64,000 nucleotides of DNA from Zygaena filipendulae (lineage: Eukaryota; Arthropoda; Insecta; Lepidoptera; Zygaenidae): the NCBI GenBank assembly GCA_907165275.2, contig OU015672.1:5066501-5130500 (forward strand). The letters run 5' to 3'. The notes under the pieces were generated by a model, which was given only the letters and a program-made list of their open reading frames with translations, made no database searches and was not told where the DNA came from. A program made the position numbers and the translations under genes. Shown here in pieces: positions 1 through 9,372 of this stretch. The stretch's first letter is position 1. Every line of letters begins with the position of its first letter.

Positions 1-323
1 TCATTTTATAGTTAACTTTTCATTTTTATCCTCTATCTACCTATACCTTGAAAGACGAACTTTCGTGGATCCGAAACAACGAGGCACCGCACCTAGTTAA
101 AGCCTATATAAGACAGGAGATATAAGTTGAAGGCACTAAACAGTCAGAAGAAGTGGTCAATCTTATTAAATCTTATTGTTAATATTGTCCAATCATTACA
201 ATTTAATTAGCTAAAGCCTGCTTTTAGAACATGATATCATGATATAATATGTGGATCGAGGCACATTGTATTTAGGTATTATTATAGGATAGCAATTGTA
301 ATTTATAAATTTTTACACTCCAG

Positions 324-503
324 CTTCTCACGAAAGCTGCACGCGAATTTGCAGTGACAGAACACCTAATGGAGAGCAGCGAAGAGAACCTGAAGAAGAT
401 GCAGCTGATCTCCGTCCACATGGGTTATCAGTTTGAAAACATTCAAAAGTCAGCGCAGAAGCTGCAAGACATCAATGAACAGATCAAAGCGATGAAGAGA
501 TGA
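324..503 (+). CDS. BORCS7-like protein, terminal exon (partial CDS)
   Basis: This is the last coding exon (59 codons plus TGA) of a protein resembling BLOC-1-related complex subunit 7. In animals BORCS7 is part of BORC, which recruits ARL8 to lysosomes and drives their movement toward the cell periphery. The frame begins after a pyrimidine-rich acceptor ending in CAG at 321-323. It reads LLTKAAREF, then SSEENLKKM, then HMGYQ and an IQK motif, and ends in AMKR. From memory of the family, the pattern LL..AAR...E....SE..L.KM..I..H..YQ...IQK matches the BORCS7 C-terminal half, a helical coiled-coil segment, and the C-terminus falls at the usual place. The family is about 105 residues long, so roughly the N-terminal half lies upstream, outside the window. 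A frame stop at 306-308 shows the exon cannot extend much further left. The phase of the upstream junction is not certain. Confidence 0.82.
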   Translation, partial: LLTKAAREFAVTEHLMESSEENLKKMQLISVHMGYQFENIQKSAQKLQDINEQIKAMKR

Positions 504-590
504 TGTATTCAATAGTCTGAATTCTCAACAGTAGATTTTAATAAAAAAAAAAATACATGAAGCTTTAATTTTACAGTTGACATCTAATAT

Positions 591-596
591 AATAAA
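591..596 (+). promoter_or_regulatory. Poly(A) signal for the BORCS7-like gene
   Basis: AATAAA lies 88 bases after the stop codon in AT-rich 3' UTR-like sequence. It is the first canonical signal downstream. Confidence 0.5.
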
Positions 597-850
597 ATTA
601 AATTATTGTGGTTGCAAACACTTTTGTGGCCAAAATATTATTTTAATTAACAAATGAGAAAAAAGTTGATTGATACATTATATTAATGACTTTTCTGTGC
701 ATGTATGTATGTATGTGGGCCAAGAATTTGTAATAGTCCAATCAAAGCCAGATGCCAACACCAAAGAAAACAACCTGTGAAGGCCCTTGCCGCTCGATTG
801 CTTGAAACACACATCGTTCGCAGTGTGTGTGGCGCGTGCCTTGTATACGT

Positions 851-1055
851 AAAAGTTTAGGTCATAACAAACAGGATAAGTGAAAAAATAATATTATAGG
901 TTTGGTAGTTTTTCAGAATATGAAAAAAATAAATTCATTGATAAATCATTACAATTACATTCACAAGGTACTCAATACACGTAGCTCACTTATAAGTATT
1001 ACCGAACTTATATAATTTTTTTTACTTATCCTGTTTGTGTTATGACTTAAACTTT
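851..1055. mobile_element. MITE-like inverted repeat, about 205 bp
   Basis: The left arm (851-887, AAAAGTTTAGGTCATAACA then AACAGGATAAGT) is the near reverse complement of the right arm (1018-1055, ACTTATCCTGTTTG then TTATGACTTAAACTTT). The AT-rich middle has no coding sign. The design is that of a non-autonomous DNA transposon. The transposase family is unknown. Confidence 0.6.
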
Positions 1056-1439
1056 CAGCCCTGTAAACTTTTTAATCTTTGTAATCTTTTTTTTTATTTA
1101 TTATATTTTTGTACTATTATTTTGTTCTGTGGTAATATTGGAAAATGCTATTTTATTATTCTATTTATTTCTTAATTTAGTTTCATTGTACTAAAAGTAT
1201 TGTATTATAATTATTGTATTATAAGTAGTGTATTACAGATCTTACAGTATTTATAATGTTTAAGTACTTTGTATGTATTGTTTATTTCAGTAAGAATTAT
1301 TTACCTGTATTTTTCTATATTATTTATCTTTTATATTTTTTATGTTTAGTTGGTGTACTTGTATTTATATGTATAGTATCATTTTTTTCTGTACCTCTTC
1401 TTTTGTTACCCCCGTCCGTGCGTGACAGCGGGCTGCCAA

Positions 1440-1615
1440 CTGAAAACCAGCGCTAGGTGTTCCCGCACCTAGCTAATGCTGAGTTGGTGACCCTTTCGGC
1501 AGAGCATGCAAGAGATATTATCTATGTTTCTTTAGATTAGGCACTGTTGATGTTTGTTTCTTTTTCTTGTGTGTTGTGCTGAAATAAATGTATTTTCTTC
1601 TTTCTTTTCTTCTAA
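1440..1615 (+). mobile_element. Retroposon 3' end (family R-a)
   Basis: The segment ends in TGTTGTGCTGAAATAAATG followed by a TTTTCTTC-rich tail. About 70 bases are repeated on the minus strand at 24883-24965 with the same tail. A conserved 3' end plus a simple tail is typical of non-LTR retroposons. The 66-codon frame at 1256-1456 that runs into it is hydrophobic and AT-driven, and I do not regard it as a gene. Confidence 0.55.
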
Positions 1616-2184
1616 ACATTTGCAGTAAATTTTACCTCATGTTATATATATATGTTATGTGTGTGTTATATGTTTTATTTGGGACCCTCTCATTTGCTTG
1701 AGTTTAAGGGATTATTTATATATATTGCTACTATATTTCATAAACCAATTGCAATAAAATGGCCAATTTTTAAGTTAGTCTAAGTAAGCATAGTAGCTCT
1801 CATGTTGCAAATTTTTTCCTATGTTGTATGTTATTGGTAGTTTTGTGAATAAATCAACTCACATCTATTTATTTGTAAACCAATTTTTATTTAATATGAT
1901 CCTACACAGCTTTTGACTAGTACAGACTAGTCAAAAGCTATATACTATAACAGTGTCAACTCGTTTTTTGGTTTTACAATTAAACGATTACCTACCTATC
2001 TTATGATAAAGAAAGACATGAGAAAATCTGTCTACGTAAAAAGCAACTCAAAAGCGTGCGTGATTTCCACCATAATTATTGCACTAAGTAGGTAGACAAG
2101 GTAGATATCCTTATGGTGGGCTATCGCATACCTCTCAGGGCAGGCCTGTGCATATCCTGTGCCCCGGTCAATAATTGAGTAAGT

Positions 2185-2808
2185 AGCTGGCGAACAAAAC
2201 GATATAATTACATACATTTTACAGGAGCGGTAAAAAACTGAATGAAATACAGTGAGCTTTGGCGTGTTTTTTAATTTATCCATACTATGAAGTTTGAGAC
2301 TTGATTTGACATAGGTACGTAGTTACGTACGTAGTGTAGTAATTTTACGTTAAATCCAGATTGCTATGTCCAATACAACGGAAGATATTTAAATTTGAAA
2401 AATTTAATTATGGCGTTTTGTTTGCAATCGGTGCAATTATTACATTTTGATTGCCACGAAGATGCATGTTTAAGGTTTTTGTAAACAATTAAGCCCTTTT
2501 GATTGCTAGCAATAAGTTTTTTGTGAGTAGGTAGGTAAAGGTTAGGTCAATCTAAACAAAAGTCAGTTTTATTAGTTTATTTACTACTACAATTCTTAAT
2601 AAAAAAATCTTGCAATTAAAACGAAATTGCGCTTCCTTATTCAATGCTGTTGAAAGTTTATTGTAATTAATTATACCGTTATGATCGAAACTCAATTTTA
2701 GGCGGTTTTTATTAAAAATGAGTTGAGATTCAAATTCAGCGGGCCCAAAAACTGTGAAAACAAAAAAATTTGACCAGATGCGTAATTATACCGTTTTGTT
2801 CGCCAACT
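2185..2808. mobile_element. Possible terminal-inverted-repeat element, about 620 bp
   Basis: AGCTGGCGAACAAAACGAT at the left and its near reverse complement at the right (ending CGTTTTGTTCGCCAACT) form about 28-bp inverted ends. Further similar motifs (GTTTTGTTTGC, ATTATACCGTTATG) occur inside. No transposase is visible, so it would be non-autonomous. Confidence 0.45.
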
Positions 2809-2845
2809 CCTTAATTGTGATATGTAGGTAAATGTTTCATTATTA

Positions 2846-3155
2846 CCTAATATAAAACAAAGTCGCTTCCAGCTGTCTGTCTGTCCTAGGTAGTACTAGT
2901 ATAGTATAGTATGTATGTAGTAGTCCCTATGTATAGTAGTCCCTATGTACTAGTATAGTATAGTAGGTACTAGTATAGTATTATATTATCTGTGCCCTAT
3001 GTATGCTTAGATCTTTAAAACTAAGCAACGGATTTTCATGCGGCTTTCACTTATAGATAGAGTGATTCATGAGGAAGGTTTATATCTATATTTTATCCTG
3101 GAATTCCCGAGGGAACTCCGAAATAACCGCGGGTGAAACCGCGGGGGACAGCTAG
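2846..3155 (+). mobile_element. Helitron-like element (TAATATAAAACAAAGTCGCT 5' family)
   Basis: The 3' end reads CCGCGGGTGAAACCGCGG then ACAGCTAG|T, a hairpin followed by CTAG as in Helitrons. Inside, 2890-2990 holds a local tandem expansion of AGTAGTCCCTATGTAT and ACTAGTATAGTAT units. No Rep/helicase is present, so it is non-autonomous. Confidence 0.7.
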
Positions 3156-3530
3156 TTTACGGAATAAAAGGCTCTCTTTTCATGTCGTTCCATCTTACTT
3201 CATTTCTCTTAGTTCTTGTAGGTAAATTGACAAATAACACGATGTTAGACGCACTCAAGTAATGAAGCTTAGAACTACTTAACTACAACAAAATACAATC
3301 TTCACGCGTTAACGCGTTTAAATTAATTTTCAATAGAAGTTGCACGATGCGATTTATAAGTGAAATTATCTTTGGTATAATTTCAACACTGGTCTCTACT
3401 TAAGCACCATTAGATAAACCAAGCAATTTCTATTTGTAGAAGAGGATGTACTTACTATACTTAATGGCTGGATTTTGACGGGTTCTACATAGAGTTAGGT
3501 TAGGCTCAAGGCTGGTGTAATCATAGTAAT

Positions 3531-3753
3531 AGTAGATTATACACCAAGGGGATAAAGCACTGTTTTATGTCACGGGCGCTACATTGAATCCTGAACATAA
3601 CGAAGGACTCCAAATTTAACTCCCGAGCGCAGCGAGGGTGTTATAAGTTAATTCCCGACCAAAGGGAGGGAATTAAGATTGAGTCCTGAGTGCAGTGAGG
3701 GATTCAAGCGCCCAAGAAAAAAACAGTTTTATCCCTGTGGTGTATACTCTACT
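3531..3753. mobile_element. Inverted-repeat (foldback/MITE) element
   Basis: The left arm AGTAGATTATACACCAAGGG is mirrored by a right arm ending GTGGTGTATACTCTACT. Similarity continues inward (GGATAAAGCACTGTTTT against AAAACAGTTTTATCCC, GGGCGCTACATTGAATCC against GGATTCAAGCGCCC). The centre holds CCCGAGCGCAGCGAGGG and related variants. Confidence 0.6.
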
Positions 3754-4391
3754 TTTCTCACATAATGCGAGACAATAAAAAACCAGGCTTAGTAGATCCT
3801 ATATAGCCACTTCTTTCAGCTGGCGTGGCCTACTCGATTTGACAAACAAATGAAGTTCGTCTCACTGCGAATCTAGTGGGCCACGGCTTCGGTCTTCGAA
3901 AATCGAGTTGGCCGCGCCCGCTGAGAACACATTCTGTTTAGCGAAATGAGACGTTATGGACATAGCAATAAGAATTATGAAAGTGAAAATCACATTATTG
4001 ACCAGCGGGTTATAATGAAATTCAATAGAACATTATAACCCGGCTAAAGCCAAGAGATATAATGTCTTGCTTTCGGTAAGGTTTACATGACATATAATTC
4101 GGCATTGTCGAGCATGTGGTGTGAAAAGTTAATTACTTACCCACGATCATGATGCAATGGAGACCCAGATATAAAGTATACCCAGTAGCTTTTATTGTAT
4201 CTAACTATATTTTATACGCAGAAGATTCGATGATGATCAGTTGAGCCGTTAAGGAGTGAAAGCGTAACAAACAAACTAACTGTAGCATTTATAATACTAG
4301 TAAGGATTTTCAGTGTGAGTTGAAAAATTAAAGTATTTTTGGTTTAACTTTGTAGGTAAGTACGTCAAGTTTATATGTTTCAGAATGATCA

Positions 4392-4579
4392 TCCTGACTA
4401 ATAAAATATAAATGCGAAAGTGAGTTTGTTTGTTTGTTACGCCTTGACGTCTTAACGGCTCAACCGACCACCACGAAATTTTGCATACACGTTGTACACA
4501 GGACATAGGCTACTTTTTATCCCGGAATTCCCGCGGGAACTCTAAAATTACCGCTGCTGAAACCGCGGGGCACAGCTAG
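4392..4579 (+). mobile_element. Helitron-like element, full short copy
   Basis: It runs from TCCTGACTAATAAAATATAA through GCGAAAGTGAGTTTGTTTG to GAAACCGCGGGGCACAGCTAG|T. This is the common short (about 190 bp) form in the window. Confidence 0.75.
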
Positions 4580-4639
4580 TCATCGATAAATACAAGTGAT
4601 TTGTTTACCTAAGTCATGTTTTTAACCGAATCATTAATT

Positions 4640-5092
4640 TTATTGCCGTGTTGACGATATTTTTTTAACTATTCTCTCATCGTAGACAGTCGTGTTTGTC
4701 GTGCCATTGTGTCCGTTGCCCGCTCTGATTCTTATATAAACTTTCGTTTTTTTTTTTCTGCGACAACCACCATTATCGTATTCGTTACGAGGTTGCGTAA
4801 TTGCGAGCCTTTGAGACGTTTTGATATAATTTTTAATTCTCCACCAGGCTTGTTTTGTTGTTCAACACACTTCGTTTTACCGCGGCATAAAAGTGTGATG
4901 TCTAATCTTCAACCTTGCAAGGAAATATTTAGAGCACGGAATGGTTTTGGTGTCTTCGTTCTGAGAGTGCTCTTCAAGTTTGTGTGGCACCGACATCGTG
5001 ACTGCAGACGCGACCGGGGTCTGCGGTTACGCAAGTCAACGTTAGTTATAATTACTATTATTTTCAAGTTTAAAATTAGAAATATTCACTAA
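4640..5092 (+). other. Unrecognised region with a 127-codon open frame
   Basis: A frame at 4709-5092 stays open for 127 codons in sequence that is less AT-rich than its surroundings. The translation is low in recognisable features, with a basic stretch (WHRHRDCRRDRGLRLRK) near the C-terminus and no domain I know. A TCTCATCGTAG acceptor-like site lies just upstream. It could be the 5' part of a transposable element or a chance frame. I assign no function. Confidence 0.2.
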
Positions 5093-5224
5093 ACACTCGA
5101 CTAAGGAACTCCCATCTATTTCTGCATGCATGGTCTTTAATGGTCAATAATTAAAATGATAAAGACAAGAAAAGCAACAGTAAATTTTCAGAGGTCTTAG
5201 CAACTAACTAGTCGTTTTCTGACT

Positions 5225-5330
5225 GACTTCTTCTTTTTTCATAGGTTTATTCAGGTAAAAAACATAAAAAAAAAAAACATACGCGTTGAATTGAGAACCT
5301 CGTCCTTTTTGGGAAGTCGGTTAAAAAGCG
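5225..5330 (-). mobile_element. Fragment of the AACCGACTTCC repeat family
   Basis: On the minus strand it reads TTTTTAACCGACTTCCC, AAAAAGGACGAGGTTCTCAA, TTCAACGCGTATG and a T-rich run. It matches 15246-15300 on the + strand. Short end-like pieces recur at 37105-37135 and 44265-44300. Confidence 0.5.
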
Positions 5331-5453
5331 CGTTGACACAGCATTCTTAATCCTGTAACCAAGACGATGATGATTTTTAGACGCCACTGATAGACGAACC
5401 TCTCTGTCAAAAGTAGGAAGTAAGTAGGTACGGCAGCTGAACCATAATATCTA

Positions 5454-5605
5454 TCTATACTATAATAAAAGAGTAGAATCCGCGATTCTGTACATTGAAT
5501 ATTTTTAAGAAAATTTGAGAGGGGTGATAAAAGAAGAGTAACCAAGCCCAAAAAAAGTTATTAAAATTCTTTTCTGTCTGTCTGTCTGTCGTATTATAAG
5601 TTATC
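5454..5605 (+). mobile_element. Helitron-like element, 5' part only (TCTATACTATAATAAAAG family)
   Basis: It closely matches the first about 150 bases of the complete copy at 21169-21611, including the AGTAACCAAGCCC block and a (CTGT)n run. It then stops, so it is a 3'-truncated copy. Confidence 0.65.
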
Positions 5606-5639
5606 ATCAAAGGAACTATCTTTTTTTTCCACTTATTGT

Positions 5640-5740
5640 CCTAACGAATCAAACATATTAATATTAAAAGCGTTGCTGACCTATAGACATAGACATACCT
5701 ATACTTTATTTGGCATCAACATCAAAATACCTAAAATAGC
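5640..5740 (-). mobile_element. Possible retroposon 3' end
   Basis: On the minus strand it ends CCAAATAAAGTATAGG in AT-rich sequence, like the other retroposon tails here. Its body is not recognisable. Confidence 0.25.
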
Positions 5741-5779
5741 CGAGTACAGGCTTGATTACGTGACCCAGTGCAGAGATGA

Positions 5780-5924
5780 CCAGCCGGGCTAAGATGCGCA
5801 AGACGACAAAATTTTATCGAGCCATTTTATCGATTCTCGTCGACATATTGTATGGCTTTGTCGACGAGAATCGATAAAATGGCTCGATAAAATTTTGTCG
5901 TCTTGCGCATCTTAGCCCCCCAGG
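5780..5924 (+). mobile_element. Palindromic MITE, copy 1 (145 bp)
   Basis: The whole unit is a near-perfect hairpin. The left arm starts CCAGCCGGGCTAAGATGCGC and runs to CTCGTCGACA, then a 13-base loop TATTGTATGGCTT follows. The right arm is the exact reverse complement for about 60 bases, down to the outer few bases (right end CTTAGCCCCCCAGG). It is the same length as the copy at 8617-8761. Confidence 0.8.
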
Positions 5925-6052
5925 CGCAACACGATAAAATTTTATCGAGTCATTTTATCGATTCTCGTCGACATATTGTATGGCTTTGTCGACGAGAATC
6001 GATAAAACGGCTCGATAAAATTATATCGTGTTGCGCATCTTAGCCCCCCAGG
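5925..6052 (+). mobile_element. Palindromic MITE, tandem partial copy 2
   Basis: This unit directly abuts copy 1 and shares the loop and the right terminus CATCTTAGCCCCCCAGG. Its left outer end is missing. Both of its arms carry GCGCAACACGAT where both arms of copy 1 carry GCGCAAGACGAC, so the differences are matched across the hairpin. Confidence 0.75.
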
Positions 6053-6126
6053 CCAGCCACATGAGTGCTGCGTCAGCGACGGCGTGGCAGCTAACCCGAG
6101 TGCGAACCTAGAAACCACATTCGCTA

Positions 6127-6225
6127 CAATAGGTACACTTTGTCAGAGTAAAGGAAAAGACATAGGTTAATCTTTCCCGGAAATCCCGGGGGATCTCCGA
6201 AACTATAACGTGTGTGGTCAACCAC
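6127..6225 (+). mobile_element. Helitron-like fragment, degraded
   Basis: It retains the block AAGACATAGG, TTCCCGGAAATCCCGGGGGA and TCTCCGAAACTA. Both ends are lost. Confidence 0.4.
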
Positions 6226-6327
6226 GGACAGTTGATATATGAAGATCGATCCAACCGATTTGGACATAAGCAGGAACAAACAGATGGACAAACAAATTTT
6301 TTTTTTGTTATAGCTACCACTAGGTAC

Positions 6328-6415
6328 CTAGCTGTTCCCCGCGATTTCACTCACGTTAATTCCGGAAAAAACTACCCTATGTCCTTCTCTCCTACTCCTG
6401 ACAGCGCATAGATAA
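6328..6415 (-). mobile_element. Helitron-like fragment, 3' end
   Basis: CTAGCTGTTCCCCGCGATTT opens the minus-strand 3' end, and ACCCTATGTCCTTCTCTCC and CTGACAGCG follow. The 5' half is absent. Confidence 0.55.
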
Positions 6416-6540
6416 TATGCAAAATTGCATGCATGAACTTACGGCTTACCTAATTATTATCGGACGCTTCCAACAATTATTGTTATATTTCAAACAATTT
6501 ACCCAAAACCTTGACAAATAATATAGATAATATTAATTAT

Positions 6541-6655
6541 CTAACCTTCCTCATGGATCACTCTATATCTACATTGCATGAGAATCCGTTTACTAGTTTT
6601 CGAGTTTATCGCGAACAGACAGACGCGGAGGAAGACTATGTTTTATAATAATATA
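6541..6655 (-). mobile_element. Helitron-like fragment of the 2846-3155 family
   Basis: ACCTTCCTCATGGATCACTC is the reverse complement of the interior block of the element at 2846-3155. It directly precedes the composite element at 6656. Confidence 0.5.
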
Positions 6656-7180
6656 CTAGCTGTCCCGCACGATTTCATCCGCGGTAATTTCGGAGTTCCC
6701 GCGGGAATTCCGGGAAAAAAGTAGTTACTCTACGGCCTTCTTTGTACCCCTGCACTGACAGATTACGGTGATTAGCTGTTTCCCGCACTAATTCCGGAGT
6801 TTCCGCGGGAATTCCGGGATAAAAACTATCCTATCTTTTAAGTTGGGCCAAATACAACATAGTGACCGAATTTCATTATGATCGGTTCAGTAGTTTCGGA
6901 GTCCATCGCGGACAAACAACGTGACACGTAATTTATATATATTAGACTAGCTGTCCCCCGCGATTTCATCCGTGGTAATTTCGGAGTTCCCGCGGAGGTT
7001 GCGGGAAAAAAGTACTCTATGTCCTTCAGTTCCCGCGGGAATTCTGGGATAAAAACTATCCTATCTTTTAAGTTGGACCATATTATAAATGGTTGCAAAA
7101 TTTTATCAAAATCCGTTCAGTAGTTTCGGAGTCCATCGCGGACAAACAACGTGACACGTGATTTATATATATTAGAATAG
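6656..7180 (-). mobile_element. Composite of three Helitron-like 3' ends, copy 1
   Basis: Reading on +, three successive 3'-end motifs (CTAG/TTAGCTGT..CCCGC) occur at 6656, 6772 and 6947. Internal blocks such as CTATCCTATCTTTTAAGTTG and GTCCATCGCGGACAAACAAC occur twice. The same order and spacing recur at 48213-48730, so the composite moved or was duplicated as one unit. Confidence 0.75.
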
Positions 7181-7721
7181 ATGTAGTGATCAAAGAGTAT
7201 TATAACCACTGGTAGTGATATCACAGTATGCATTTAGTAAAGTTTTTTTTAACAATACTTCCTCACCTTTGCTTCCTATCGTCTTAATACCAAAAATGAA
7301 ATCAAAAAGAAGAGAAAAAAAAAAGAGCTGTTATTTTAAATGCCGCTAGCTCAGAACAATAAGTTATTCTTCTGAGGCCGCTAGATTAAAAATTCATGAC
7401 GTTTATCATTTCCATGGGTCATTGGCAAATTACTCAGAATAAGAATCGTGCGATGAGCTGGTTTCCTTGGTTACGCACCAACTGCAAAGAAAAGGATATT
7501 TTATTATAATTTATTATCCTTTTTAAGCTGTCCAAATTGTGATTTATTATTTTTAATATGAACTCTAATGACTAATCTACACATCTAGTATACATTTAAT
7601 AAAGTCGTGTGTGTTTGTTTATCGATGCACGTAAACTACTTGCGTTTTAATGGTCTTTAGAAAAATCATTTCTAAATCAGCTTTAGAGAATATCCATATA
7701 CGAGTATATACTTAGATCATA

Positions 7722-7897
7722 GATATAAAAATGGATCCCTGTTTCCCTTGGTCACTGCATCACGCGACGGCTGGACCGACCACCATTAAATTTTGCATAC
7801 TCGTTGCCAGGGGTACGTACAGAGAAGGACACAGGGTAGTTTTCATTCCGGAATCCCCGCAGGAACTTCGAAATTACCGCGGGTGTAACGTATCTAG
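7722..7897 (+). mobile_element. Helitron-like element, short copy
   Basis: It contains GGCTGGACCGACCACCATT, GGGGTACGTACAGAGAAGG and CCGGAATCCCCGCAGGAAC. It ends ACCGCGGGTGTAACGTATCTAG|T, with the final hairpin partly lost. Confidence 0.6.
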
Positions 7898-8003
7898 TAC
7901 ATACTTACATAATATTTTCGTACCTACTTATTTAATTTGATTTGGTTTATTTACTTTATTCAATGAAATTTTTATGTAGGTATTCTAATTTACCTCATTG
8001 AAT

Positions 8004-8165
8004 TTAATTTTAATCTTATTTTAATTTTATTTTAATTTCATTTTAATTTTATTTTAATTTTATTTTAATTTCATTTCAGTTTTATTTTAATTTTATTTTA
8101 TTTGATAAATTTTTTTACATGGGTTATTTTGCCTGAAATAAATGAATTATTATTATTATATTATT
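8004..8165 (+). repeat. (TTTTA)n-rich microsatellite with a retroposon tail
   Basis: Repeated TTTTAATTTTA/TTTCATTTTAA units fill 8004-8105. They are followed by TTTTGCCTGAAATAAATGAA and a (TTA)n tail at 8130-8165. The tail matches other retroposon 3' ends in the window, for example 50505-50540. Confidence 0.6.
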
Positions 8166-8371
8166 CATAAACCGAACGGGATTGACACTAGCATCTACCA
8201 AGTGACAATGGAAGAGAGAAGAATTAGTATTTTATGGGTTTCAAACTCACTCCTCTTCGATTGGCTTTGATTTTATTTTGAGAATGCAACAATAACCACT
8301 GGCGATATGAGAAACGAAGTGAGTGTAAATTGTGAGTTGACTTACGAGATATATTTTTATTTTATTTTTAA

Positions 8372-8960
8372 CTAGCTGTAATTTCGGAGTTGCCGTGGGA
8401 ATTCCGGGATGAAAAGTACCCTATGTCCTTCTCTGTACCTCTGACAACATGCATGCCAAATTTCATTGAAATCAGTTCAGCCGTTTTTGCGTGATTGAGT
8501 AAACGTATGCGAGGATAAGAGCTCGAAAGCGCATTTTCATCCGACTTGCTTCAAATTTATCGTCACTGCTCAGCTCCTATGTGTCTTAGCGTTATGTTAT
8601 ATAGCCTATAACCTGCCCAGGGGGGCTAAGATGCGCAAGACGACAAAATTATATCGAGCCATTTTATCGATTCTCGTCGACAAACCCATACAATATGTCG
8701 ACGAGAATCGATAAAATGGCTCGATAAAATTTTGTCGTCTTGCGCATCTTAGCCCGGCTGGAGTATGGACTACAATCGTACCAAGTTTGGTTAAAATCCC
8801 TTCAGTAGTTTTTGACCCATGCGTGCACACAGCTAGACAGACAGACAAAAAATTTACTGATTGCATTTTTGGCATCGATCACCAGTCATCCTCCAATATT
8901 AATTTTGAATATTCAATGTACAGAATTATTGACCTCTCTACAGTTTTATTATAAGTAATA
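8372..8960 (-). mobile_element. Long Helitron-like element, copy 1, interrupted by a palindromic MITE
   Basis: It is homologous over its whole length to 22105-22587 (shared blocks include GTATGCGAGGATAAGAGCTC and CGTACCAAGTTTGGTTAAAA). It lacks the CG-rich hairpin right after CTAGCTG and carries the 145-bp MITE at 8617-8761, which the other copy does not have. Confidence 0.75.
8617..8761 (-). mobile_element. Palindromic MITE, copy 3, inserted in a Helitron-like element
   Basis: It is 145 bp long with the same arms as 5780-5924. The end types are swapped (GGGGGGCTAAG at the left, CTTAGCCCGGCTGG at the right) and the loop is reverse-complemented, so it lies in the opposite orientation. The undisturbed site is visible at about 22372-22380. 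Confidence 0.8.
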
Positions 8961-8979
8961 GACAGGATAGCTGATGTTT

Positions 8980-9025
8980 GTCCACAGCTGCTCCCCTGAT
9001 GTTAAGTGACGGTAGGTACTAGTAA
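8980..9025 (-). mobile_element. SINE-like 3' fragment
   Basis: It shares TGATGTTAAGTGACGGT with the longer tRNA-like repeat at 39570-39775. The rest is not preserved. Confidence 0.35.
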
Positions 9026-9372
9026 ATAGCAATGATTTACCTTTGTCAGAATAGCACTAAGTATTTCTCTTTAGAATAGCACTACAATAGATGCATGGCG
9101 TTGAAAACACCATTTATTGAATTTAATTAAAAGTTTTGAACTTTTATTTCATTCATATTGTTTGTTAGTGATGAGATCCGGATACATTGAAAAATTAGTG
9201 CGTGTGAATCCGCGGGTTACAGTAAGTTCCCAATCAACAGTGTTTATAATATACCTATTAGATACACGATATGCGCAGCAGCATTTGTTACCTACACCGT
9301 CCACCAATTTTTTACAACGCATCGATTTTTTCCTCGTATCTCTTGGATGGATGTCAATAACCACATAAATCT

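Noticed and set aside
1..300. Upstream exon of the BORCS7-like gene
   Set aside because: I searched by eye for the family's ALTRQVLKGS-type segment and found none. The region looks intronic.
9149..9368. Overlapping 71- and 83-codon frames on both strands
   Set aside because: Complementary open frames in unremarkable DNA with no domain or codon signal; chance.
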